Shown piece after piece: positions 1 to 5,153 of a stretch of 5,153 bases of DNA. The position numbers and the translations under genes are program-made. The notes under the pieces were generated by a model that was not told where the DNA came from, made no database searches, and saw only the letters and a list, made by a program, of their open reading frames with translations. The DNA comes from Eubacteriales Family XIII. Incertae Sedis bacterium (GTDB taxonomy: Bacteria > Bacillota > Clostridia > Peptostreptococcales > Anaerovoracaceae), in the NCBI GenBank assembly GCA_031276775.1, contig JAISML010000041.1:1-5153 (forward strand), written 5' to 3'. Each line of letters begins with the position of its first letter. Positions within the stretch are counted from its first letter, which is position 1.

Positions 1-739
1 GGAACGGATCGCGGCTTCGTTCCCTGCCCCTGGTGTAGGGTACGATGCAGTAAGTGCAAAAATTGTCGCAACCGTATGTGATGTTCACAAAGGCGTTGAA
101 CGGACGCTTGCGCACGGAAGGCAACCCTTCCACGATCTCGCCGCCGACGTCCGAAATGCTGACGATCTTCTCATGCCGATCGATCGCGCCGGCGAGCAAA
201 TGCGGAAACGTGTGTATGTTGTGCGTGCCGAATACGATGTCAACCCAACCGTACTTCGATTTGATCCGATCGATGACATGAGGTTGCTGCATCATGCAAC
301 CGCAGACCGCGACGACGGCATGCGGGTTTGCCTCTTTTTCTTTCTTCACCTGCCCGAGCAAACCGAAGAAACGGTTGTCGGCGTTCTCCCTGACGCTGCA
401 GGTGTTGATCACGATCACGTCGGCGCCGCTCCAAGCGGCTTTCAAACCGCGCGCGTCCGCGCCAACACCGACCGAAGCGGCGCAACCGCCGGCATCGGTC
501 GAAACGGCGCCGGCGCCGACCGATGCAACACGGGCGTCGGCATCGGTCGAAACGGCGCAGACGTCCGAAACCGGAACCGGGCGCGATCCGACAGACGCGC
601 CGGACGCAAATCCGCGCGCTTCGGCCAGTTGCCGGTACCCCATGACTTCCAGCATGCCGGCGAGGGTTTCGGAATCCCGCTCGTTCATCTGACATCCCAT
701 GGTTTCAATATGATACGTCTTGCCTTCATTCACACCCAT
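1..739 (-). CDS. miaB: tRNA-2-methylthio-N6-dimethylallyladenosine synthase MiaB, N-terminal part (runs off left edge)
   Basis: This is a radical-SAM methylthiotransferase of the MiaB/RimO family. MiaB adds the methylthio group to N6-isopentenyl-adenosine 37 of tRNAs reading codons that start with U. The frame is open for 246 codons. The UPF0004 domain has its three cluster cysteines: Cys16 in MGCQMNERDSE, Cys114 in NTCSVRENADNRFFG, and Cys148 in VCGCMMQQ. The radical-SAM CxxxCxxC motif follows as Cys224, Cys228 and Cys231 in YGCDNFCTYCIVPYTRGRERS. The RGRERSR string and the NTCSVREN block favour MiaB over RimO or MtaB. The rest of the radical-SAM domain and the TRAM domain are outside the window. 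The start at 739 is the only usual start codon after in-frame TAA and TGA stops about 35 bases upstream, and it has no Shine-Dalgarno sequence. The gap between Cys16 and Cys114 is 98 residues, against about 36 in typical MiaB, because of a low-complexity insertion at roughly residues 42-100. Confidence 0.95.
   Translation of the reverse strand, partial: MGVNEGKTYHIETMGCQMNERDSETLAGMLEVMGYRQLAEARGFASGASVGSRPVPVSDVCAVSTDADARVASVGAGAVSTDAGGCAASVGVGADARGLKAAWSGADVIVINTCSVRENADNRFFGLLGQVKKEKEANPHAVVAVCGCMMQQPHVIDRIKSKYGWVDIVFGTHNIHTFPHLLAGAIDRHEKIVSISDVGGEIVEGLPSVRKRPFNAFVNITYGCDNFCTYCIVPYTRGRERSRDPF
461..556 (-). repeat. 48-bp tandem repeat (two units) inside the miaB insertion
   Basis: Two adjacent 48-bp units, 509-556 and 461-508, are about 77% identical by my count (37 of 48 bases). 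They encode the 16-residue units AVSTDADARVASVGAG and AVSTDAGGCAASVGVG. A 21-base stretch is identical at 490-510 and 538-558, exactly 48 bases apart. Degenerate echoes of the unit (ASVG, VSD) lie just upstream in the protein, around residues 48-60. The period is a multiple of three, so gain or loss of a unit keeps the miaB frame. This looks like a minisatellite that expanded inside the coding sequence. Confidence 0.85.
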
Positions 740-746
740 GGGAATG

Positions 747-755
747 ATTATATCA
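747..755 (-). promoter_or_regulatory. Candidate extended -10 promoter of miaB
   Basis: On the minus strand the sequence TGATATAAT matches an extended -10 element (TGn plus consensus TATAAT, hexamer at 752-747). I see no good -35 hexamer, which extended -10 promoters can lack. The usual spacing puts the transcription start at about 739-740, on or one base before the A of the miaB ATG. The mRNA would then be leaderless or nearly so, which agrees with the missing Shine-Dalgarno sequence. Divergent ilvA means miaB needs a promoter in this gap. The call rests on motif match only. Confidence 0.55.
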
Positions 756-777
756 CACCGGATCGCATCGCATCATT

Positions 778-840
778 ACAAATTTGCATTCGGCATAGCC
801 GAAGACCTGCGTCAGGTCCAAGCCGGCGTCTGCGAATTGT
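778..840. other. Structured 63-nt element: two abutting perfect hairpins inside a closing stem
   Basis: Two perfect 6-3-6 dyads abut: TTCGGC-ATA-GCCGAA at 789-803 and GACCTG-CGT-CAGGTC at 804-818. Flanking them, ACAAATTTGC (778-787) can pair with GCGAATTGT (832-840) with one bulged A and one G-U pair, closing a three-way junction. The G-U pair favours a plus-strand RNA; on the minus strand it would be an A-C mismatch. The element lies between the two candidate divergent promoters. It could be a structured RNA or two operators for dimeric regulators. I do not recognise a known family, and no T-tract follows it, so it is not an intrinsic terminator. Confidence 0.45.
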
Positions 841-911
841 CCGGCCGTTCCCTGTTCGATCGCTGCCCGCGTGCCGCAGCGCAATCCGCAAACCCCTGAA
901 CGGCAACCCTT

Positions 912-939
912 TTCATATTCCCCTCAATTATGGTACAAT
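912..939 (+). promoter_or_regulatory. Candidate ilvA promoter with extended -10
   Basis: TACAAT at 934-939 is preceded by TGG, giving an extended -10 (TGn). A weak -35, TTCATA at 912-917, lies 16 bases upstream and matches TTGACA at four of six positions. It sits in the most AT-rich stretch upstream of ilvA. Predicted transcription would begin near A946 and give a leader of about 116 bases. The call rests on motif match only. Confidence 0.5.
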
Positions 940-958
940 AAGGAAACTTCCGGATCGC

Positions 959-1055
959 GAATCACGGACGGGACGGGCGAAAGCACGGCGCGAGAAGGGA
1001 TAAGACGGGACGCAAACGCGTCGCGGCGCCGGACGGGACGGAAAGGAATCACGGA
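959..1055 (+). repeat. Short direct repeats in the ilvA leader
   Basis: GACGGGACG occurs three times, at 967-975, 1004-1012 and 1032-1040; the first and third extend to an identical 12-mer, CGGACGGGACGG, at 965-976 and 1030-1041. A second repeat, GAATCACGGA, occurs at 959-968 and 1046-1055, and its second copy contains the start of the ilvA ribosome binding site. A perfect small hairpin GACGC-AAAC-GCGTC lies at 1009-1022. I recognise no known riboswitch or T-box here. The repeats could be protein-binding sites in RNA or DNA, or remnants of a local duplication. Confidence 0.6.
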
Positions 1056-1061
1056 GAGAGC

Positions 1062-2300
1062 ATGAACAAACACGACATCGAAGACCGGCTGAAAGCCGAT
1101 CATGAGCGGGCGATACGCGAGGCGGCGCAAACGTTGCAGGGCGTCGCGCGTGACACGCCGCTCATCCGCAGCGACTTCTACGGGACGGAATACGGTTGCA
1201 ACGCATTCATCAAGGCGGAGAATCTTCAGGTCACGGGTTCTTTCAAAATCAGGGGCGCCTACAACAGGATCGCGAAACTTTCCGCGGCGGAAGCGGGCAA
1301 AGGCGTCATCGCTTCCTCGGCGGGCAACCACGCGCAGGGCGTCGCCTATTCGGCGCAGGCAAGAGGGATCCCGGCCACCATCGTCATGCCGAACATCACG
1401 CCGCTCATCAAGGTGAACGCGACGAAAGCCTACGGCGCCGACGTCATCCTGTACGGGGACGTATACGACGAGAGTTACAGGAGGGCGACGGAACTCGCCG
1501 GTGAAAACGACGTCACCTTTGTCCATCCGTTCGACGACTATGACGTCATCTGCGGGCAGGGCACCATCGGTCTGGAGATCCTTGACGCATTGCCGGAAGC
1601 CGATGAGATATTGGTTCCCATCGGCGGCGGCGGTCTTATCTCCGGCATTGCCCTCATCGTCAAAGCGCTCAAGCCGAAGATCAGGATCGTCGGCGTCGCG
1701 CCCAAAGGCGCCGCATCCATGAAACTGTCCCTGAAAGAGGGCGCCGTACATCGGCTGGACAAGGTGAGCACCAATGCCGAAGGCGTGGCGGTCAGGCAAC
1801 CGGGGGAGTTGACGTTCGCCATTGCGCGGAAATACGTGGACGACGTCGTCACCGTTTCCGAAAAGGACATCATGGAAAACGTCCTGCTCATCATGGAGAA
1901 ACACAAATTCGTCGCGGAGACCGCCGGCGTCGTATCACTCGCGGGTTTGCGGAAGCGCGCGAAACCAGGGAAGAACATCGTCTGCGTCATGAGCGGCGGC
2001 AACATCGACACCGTGACCATCAGTTCCATCATCAACGAGGGCATGATCAGCAGGGGACGCATCATGTGCTTCTCCGCGGAACTGCCGGACAGACCCGGGC
2101 AGTTGGTCAACGTCGCAACGCTCTTGGCGGAGTGCGGGGCCAATGTAATCGGATTGGAACACAATCAATTCAAGGCTTTGGATCGATACTCCAACAAGGT
2201 CGCGTTGGAAGTGACGGTGGAGACCAACGGCCCGGATCACATCAGCCGGGTGCTGGCCGTCCTCGACAAAAACGGGTTTGCCGTCAGACGCATCTATTGA
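1062..2300 (+). CDS. ilvA: Threonine ammonia-lyase (threonine dehydratase), medium form with ACT domain
   Basis: This PLP enzyme deaminates L-threonine to 2-oxobutanoate and ammonia, feeding isoleucine synthesis or threonine catabolism in the cytosol. The 412-residue product has the fold type II landmarks: the PLP lysine Lys62 in GSFKIRGAYN, the substrate loop SSAGNHAQG at 85-93, the phosphate-binding glycine run IGGGGLISG at 187-195, and the late SGGN motif in CVMSGGNID. Residues from about 328 to the end form a single ACT-type domain (ELPDRPGQL...GANVIGLEHNQ). This matches the medium, about 400-residue class also called tdcB-like, not the long IlvA with tandem regulatory domains, so strong isoleucine feedback cannot be assumed. 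The start has a ribosome binding site, GGAGAG at 1053-1058, four bases before ATG. It is transcribed divergently from miaB and is not in an operon with any gene seen here. The symbol tdcB would be equally defensible. Confidence 0.95.
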   Translation: MNKHDIEDRLKADHERAIREAAQTLQGVARDTPLIRSDFYGTEYGCNAFIKAENLQVTGSFKIRGAYNRIAKLSAAEAGKGVIASSAGNHAQGVAYSAQARGIPATIVMPNITPLIKVNATKAYGADVILYGDVYDESYRRATELAGENDVTFVHPFDDYDVICGQGTIGLEILDALPEADEILVPIGGGGLISGIALIVKALKPKIRIVGVAPKGAASMKLSLKEGAVHRLDKVSTNAEGVAVRQPGELTFAIARKYVDDVVTVSEKDIMENVLLIMEKHKFVAETAGVVSLAGLRKRAKPGKNIVCVMSGGNIDTVTISSIINEGMISRGRIMCFSAELPDRPGQLVNVATLLAECGANVIGLEHNQFKALDRYSNKVALEVTVETNGPDHISRVLAVLDKNGFAVRRIY

Positions 2301-2351
2301 GCGGAACGTCGGCGCCGTACCCCGCCAACCCCGAGCGGCAACATCGGAATT

Positions 2352-3518
2352 TCACTTTTCAAAACCGCCGCGATCGGCTGCGGACGGCGAACGCAGGATT
2401 CTGGCCGCCAAAATCGCCGTAATCGGAATCGACAGGACGATGGCGATGCTGCCCGACAGTCCTTTCATGATCTCCAACATCAGCAGATCCATGTTGATGA
2501 TGCGTTTGTACGGCATGTTGTACAGGAAGATCACGAGCAGACTGTTGATGCCGCTGCCCGTGAACGCCAATATCAGCGTATTGGTCATGGTACCCATGAT
2601 GTCGCGGCCGATGTTCATGCCCGATCGCAGGATTTGGCCGACCGTCATCTCCGGGTTCAATGCTTTCAGTTCAACCAGCGCCGAAGCCAAGGACATGGTC
2701 GTGTCCATCATGGCGCCGGATGTGGCGATGAGGATGCCCGCGAACAGGATGTCGTGAATGCTGAGCGCCGTATTTTGCGCGATGAAGATCAGATGTTCCG
2801 TCTCCGGCGTATTGTAGGTGGACAGATTTGTGAAAGCGCCGAACGCAAACGCGATGCCTCCGGCGGCAAACGTGCAGAGGATGCATGAGATCCCCGCGAT
2901 CATCGTCTTGGGCGACAGACCGTTCAGCGCGAGCAAGGTGACCGCGGCGGACAGGATGACGACAATCCCGGCCGCGACGACGGGATTCACACCCCGAAGC
3001 AGGAGCGGCACGAACAGAAAGAGTACGCAGAGCAACGTGAACGCGAGGGCGAAGATGGCTTTCAAGCCTTTGCGCTTGCCGATGATCGCCACCGACGCGA
3101 AGAAGATCAAACCGAGGACATAGACGGGAACCTCCCTGCTGTAGCTCGAGATCATGCCCGTATCGAACCCGTCGTAACTCTGCGCGATCATCTTCGTGCC
3201 CACTTTCGCCGGCTTATTGTCCGTCCTCGTGACGAAGTTGTTGAGCAGCACGCGCTTGCCTTTGTCCGGCCCCGTCAATATTTCCATTTCCAATTCCTGC
3301 GTCCCGATCCGGATATCGGGAAAATCCGGATCCTCCGTCAGGGTATCGGATACGATTTTCACCACCACCGCCCGCTCATACCGGTTGTCCACCTGCGCGT
3401 CCCCCGGAAGCGGATAGGAGAGCGTCGCGTTGAACCATATGAGGAAAGCGAGAAAGCCGATCGTGAACAGAACCCACATCAACCCCGCCACAGTTGCATT
3501 GTCCGCTTTTTTCAACAT
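2352..3518 (-). CDS. YibE/F family membrane protein
   Basis: The product is a 388-residue polytopic membrane protein whose biochemical role is not established for the family. One N-terminal membrane segment (about 10-32) is followed by a soluble, probably extracytoplasmic domain of about 95 residues (34-129) with the pattern GTQELEMEILTGPDKGKRV. Seven further hydrophobic segments lie at about 130-147, 151-174, 178-199, 204-229, 257-281, 308-333 and 353-374. The family signature blocks are clear: SGAMMDTTMSLASALVELK (267-285) and GMNIGRDIMGTMTNTLILAF (300-319). The frame stays open 30 codons upstream to 3608, but that start lies inside the neighbour's terminator, whereas ATG at 3518 has a good ribosome binding site. 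It converges on ilvA with a 51-bp gap and follows the phosphoesterase gene on the same strand, separated by a terminator. Polar residues within the membrane region suggest transport or sensing, but that is inference. Confidence 0.9.
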   Translation of the reverse strand: MLKKADNATVAGLMWVLFTIGFLAFLIWFNATLSYPLPGDAQVDNRYERAVVVKIVSDTLTEDPDFPDIRIGTQELEMEILTGPDKGKRVLLNNFVTRTDNKPAKVGTKMIAQSYDGFDTGMISSYSREVPVYVLGLIFFASVAIIGKRKGLKAIFALAFTLLCVLFLFVPLLLRGVNPVVAAGIVVILSAAVTLLALNGLSPKTMIAGISCILCTFAAGGIAFAFGAFTNLSTYNTPETEHLIFIAQNTALSIHDILFAGILIATSGAMMDTTMSLASALVELKALNPEMTVGQILRSGMNIGRDIMGTMTNTLILAFTGSGINSLLVIFLYNMPYKRIINMDLLMLEIMKGLSGSIAIVLSIPITAILAARILRSPSAADRGGFEK

Positions 3519-3526
3519 TCTATGAT

Positions 3527-3534
3527 CTTCCTCC
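3527..3534 (-). promoter_or_regulatory. Ribosome binding site that fixes the yibE/F start
   Basis: On the minus strand GGAGGAAG lies eight bases before the ATG at 3518. It is the reason for choosing this start over the longer open frame beginning at 3608. Confidence 0.85.
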
Positions 3535-3541
3535 GTATCAT

Positions 3542-3597
3542 AAAAACAGTTGCCGGGCAAAGGTCGGCAGACAATTCCGCGACACTTGACCGGCAAC
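3542..3597 (-). terminator. Second hairpin plus T-tract, possible attenuator before yibE/F
   Basis: On the minus strand GTTGCCGG (3597-3590) is complementary to CCGGCAAC (3556-3549), and the second arm is followed by TGTTTTT (3548-3542). The 33-base interior can itself pair through GTCG/CGAC. The T-tract ends seven bases before the yibE/F ribosome binding site. It could be a back-up terminator for the upstream gene or an attenuator in the yibE/F leader. The long loop makes it weaker than the terminator at 3597-3631. Confidence 0.35.
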
Positions 3598-3631
3598 AAA
3601 AACGGCAAGGGGAGAGAACTCCTCTTGCCGT
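3597..3631 (-). terminator. Intrinsic terminator of the phosphoesterase-dockerin gene
   Basis: Read on the minus strand, the stem ACGGCAAGAGGAG (3631-3619), loop TTCT and arm CTCCCCTTGCCGT (3614-3602) form 12 pairs with one A-C mismatch. TTTTTG follows directly (3602-3597 region). The stem begins 14 bases after the TGA stop at 3646. This is a classic rho-independent terminator and separates the upstream gene from yibE/F. Confidence 0.9.
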
Positions 3632-3645
3632 CAAACTGTGTTCGA

Positions 3646-5153
3646 TCAAGCGGCTTGGCCGATGAACGAACTGACGATTACGAAATCAAGCGCGTCCACG
3701 ACGCCGCTCAGGTCAATGTCGTACGCCTTGTCGGCAGAATCGTTGGACTGGTACTTGCCGAGCGCCAACGACAGATCCGCAAGCGTTACTTTGCCGTCTT
3801 TGTTGATGTCGGACGCTTTCTTGTAGGAATAGAACCCGGTATGCGTTTCAGCGTTTTCCACGACGGCCGCGACATCCTCCGACGCGACGATCCTCCCGTC
3901 TTCAAGCGTGACCCGCACCGTATTCGCCCGGAGCAGTTTCACCGTCGTTCCGACCGCCGTGACAGGCTTCCTGATCTTGAACGTAAAGGCGGCGATGTCC
4001 CGGTTGCCGGTCTCTATGACATTCTTCAGACCCGTGAGCACGCGCACTTGATTGTTCTCCGCCGTCACTTGGTTCACCAAAACCTGGTTGCCTTCGACGT
4101 CGAGACTCTTCGCTCCGACGAACTCCAAGACGTCCCCGTCATATTCGATTGCCGTATCAAAGGCGTTCGCGTTGACGAGATCGTTGTAGGATACCGTATA
4201 GGTGAGCTCCCCGTCCGTGTCCGTCACCGCGATTTCGGGACCCTTGACCTGCGCGTTCTGCGGGAGCGCGCGCATCATGGTCATGCTGTCGTAGAGGTAC
4301 TTGGGCGTGACGACGGTGTCGGTGGCTGCGTCATACTTGAACATGTAGGTATTGACTTCCAGTTCCGTCTCGGAAACTTCCATCTCGACGATGACCTGCT
4401 CCTTCTTGACGTCGCTGCCGAGTCCGTCCTTGTTGTGCGCGGGATTGGCCGAATCCACATCGAGGAAAGAATATCCGGGTGCGATGGGGTCTCCCGCCCC
4501 GACGGTGTAGTTCTTCATGGAATACCATTTGAGACCGCCCGCGTGGCCGCCGACCATGTAGAGGGGCGCGTTGTCGGGTTGGTTGATGGATCCGTCCGCG
4601 TTGACGGTACGCTCCGCCGCGTAGCCCGTAGCGTCCACGAAACCGCGCGAATACACGTGGTCATGTCCCTGCAGCACCATGTCCACGTCCAATTCCGCAA
4701 ACTTCGGGCACCAGAACTTGCGCGCTTCGACCACATCGCTGTCCGTGATATGGGACGCGCCCGTGACCAAGGATTTGTGGAAGCCCACGGCCGTCCACTG
4801 CCCACGCGCTTTCGCATCCGCCACCGAAGCCCTGAGAAAGCTCTCCTGCTCCGCGCGCGCCGCCGCGTCGCTGCGCGCCGTTTCGAGATTCAGCATGATG
4901 AAAGTGACCGGACCGTAATCGTAGGAATAGACGATCCGATTCTCCACGCCGCCGGAGTTCAGCGTCGGGGCGTTGATGTGACGGTTGAACGTATTGTTGT
5001 CGTGATTGCCCTGTATCGCGGAGATGAGGAAGTTGCGGAACATCGTCTCGCCGCCTACCGGATAGGAACCGTTGTTGTAGAACATCTGCTCCCACTGTGA
5101 CTCGCTGTTTCCGGTATCCGTGATATCGCCCGCAAGATACACGAAGTCAGGCT
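3646..5153 (-). CDS. Secreted-type calcineurin-like metallophosphoesterase with cohesin and dockerin modules, C-terminal part (N-terminus beyond right edge)
   Basis: The open frame enters from the right edge (PDFVYLAGDITD...); the GTG at 5142 is an internal codon, not the start. Metal-binding blocks of the calcineurin-like phosphoesterase fold appear in order, counted from the edge: GDITD at 8-12, GNHDNN at 48-53, a conserved His in GFHKSL near 125, and GHDHVYSRG at 162-170. The first DxH block and any signal peptide are outside the window. The GHDHVYSR and GGHAGG blocks resemble purple-acid-phosphatase-like enzymes; the substrate cannot be told. A cohesin-like beta module follows (about 4239-3850: AFDTAIEYDGDVLEFVG, then DIAAFTFKIR). 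The C-terminus is a type I dockerin (3810-3649) with two calcium loops, DINKDGKVTLAD and DIDLSGVVDALD. These modules imply export and protein-protein docking outside the cell. A strong terminator follows the stop. Confidence 0.92.
   Translation of the reverse strand, partial: PDFVYLAGDITDTGNSESQWEQMFYNNGSYPVGGETMFRNFLISAIQGNHDNNTFNRHINAPTLNSGGVENRIVYSYDYGPVTFIMLNLETARSDAAARAEQESFLRASVADAKARGQWTAVGFHKSLVTGASHITDSDVVEARKFWCPKFAELDVDMVLQGHDHVYSRGFVDATGYAAERTVNADGSINQPDNAPLYMVGGHAGGLKWYSMKNYTVGAGDPIAPGYSFLDVDSANPAHNKDGLGSDVKKEQVIVEMEVSETELEVNTYMFKYDAATDTVVTPKYLYDSMTMMRALPQNAQVKGPEIAVTDTDGELTYTVSYNDLVNANAFDTAIEYDGDVLEFVGAKSLDVEGNQVLVNQVTAENNQVRVLTGLKNVIETGNRDIAAFTFKIRKPVTAVGTTVKLLRANTVRVTLEDGRIVASEDVAAVVENAETHTGFYSYKKASDINKDGKVTLADLSLALGKYQSNDSADKAYDIDLSGVVDALDFVIVSSFIGQAA

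Noticed and set aside
173..1003. A 276-codon plus-strand frame across miaB and the intergenic region.
   Set aside because: It is antisense to well-conserved MiaB sequence, is Arg-rich and low in complexity, and crosses the divergent promoter region.
740..1061. A tRNA, T-box or known riboswitch in the divergent intergenic region.
   Set aside because: The hairpins do not fit a tRNA cloverleaf, there is no T-box-like conserved bulge or terminator before ilvA, and I recognise no riboswitch core.
924..1904. A 326-codon open frame on the minus strand opposite ilvA.
   Set aside because: It mirrors the codon structure of ilvA, matches no family I recognise, and would cover the ilvA promoter and leader. 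I treat it as a shadow.
2301..2351. A bidirectional terminator between the convergent ilvA and yibE/F genes.
   Set aside because: I found only a small CGGCGCCG palindrome and no stem followed by a T-tract on either strand; termination may be further inside the opposing gene or factor-dependent.
3519..3608. A 30-codon N-terminal extension of the YibE/F protein starting at 3608.
   Set aside because: It would begin inside the upstream gene's terminator and lacks a ribosome binding site, whereas ATG at 3518 has GGAGGAAG eight bases upstream followed by a natural N-terminal membrane segment.
3550..5100. A 516-codon open frame on the plus strand opposite the phosphoesterase gene.
   Set aside because: Its translation is Arg-, Val- and His-rich with no recognisable domain, and it lies wholly antisense to a gene with clear catalytic, cohesin and dockerin motifs. 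Long antisense frames are expected with GC-rich third positions.
5140..5142. GTG at 5142 as the start of the phosphoesterase.
   Set aside because: The frame remains open to the window edge with family-like residues (PDFVYLAGD), and the first metal-binding block and export signal are still missing, so this is an internal valine.

Overview
The window looks like chromosomal DNA from a moderately GC-rich member of the Firmicutes, most likely a clostridial lineage. The evidence is a Firmicutes-style YibE/F membrane protein with a GGAGG-type ribosome binding site, a secreted enzyme ending in cohesin and dockerin modules, a medium-form threonine deaminase, and T-tract terminators. The lineage is an inference from gene types and base composition. 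No ribosomal RNA, tRNA, phage, transposon or CRISPR sequence is visible.

Layout from left to right: (1) 1-739, minus strand, the N-terminal 246 codons of miaB, a tRNA methylthiotransferase, running off the left edge. It carries an unusual insertion of about 60 residues that contains a 48-bp tandem repeat. (2) 740-1061, a 322-bp divergent intergenic region. It holds a candidate extended -10 promoter for miaB almost touching its start codon, a 63-nt block of abutting perfect hairpins, a candidate extended -10 promoter for ilvA, and an ilvA leader with short direct repeats. (3) 1062-2300, plus strand, a complete threonine ammonia-lyase with a C-terminal ACT domain. (4) 2301-2351, a 51-bp convergent gap in which I see no convincing terminator. 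(5) 2352-3518, minus strand, a complete YibE/F-family membrane protein. (6) 3519-3645, a strong intrinsic terminator for the upstream gene, then a second hairpin plus T-tract just before the yibE/F ribosome binding site. (7) 3646-5153, minus strand, the C-terminal part of a calcineurin-like phosphoesterase followed by a cohesin-like module and a type I dockerin. Its N-terminus lies beyond the right edge.

The four genes have no obvious shared pathway: tRNA modification, threonine catabolism or isoleucine supply, an uncharacterised membrane protein, and an extracellular phosphoesterase. The neighbourhood looks like ordinary chromosome rather than a dedicated system. The parts most worth a second look are the repeat-bearing insertion in MiaB, the structured divergent intergenic region, and the phosphoesterase-cohesin-dockerin architecture.
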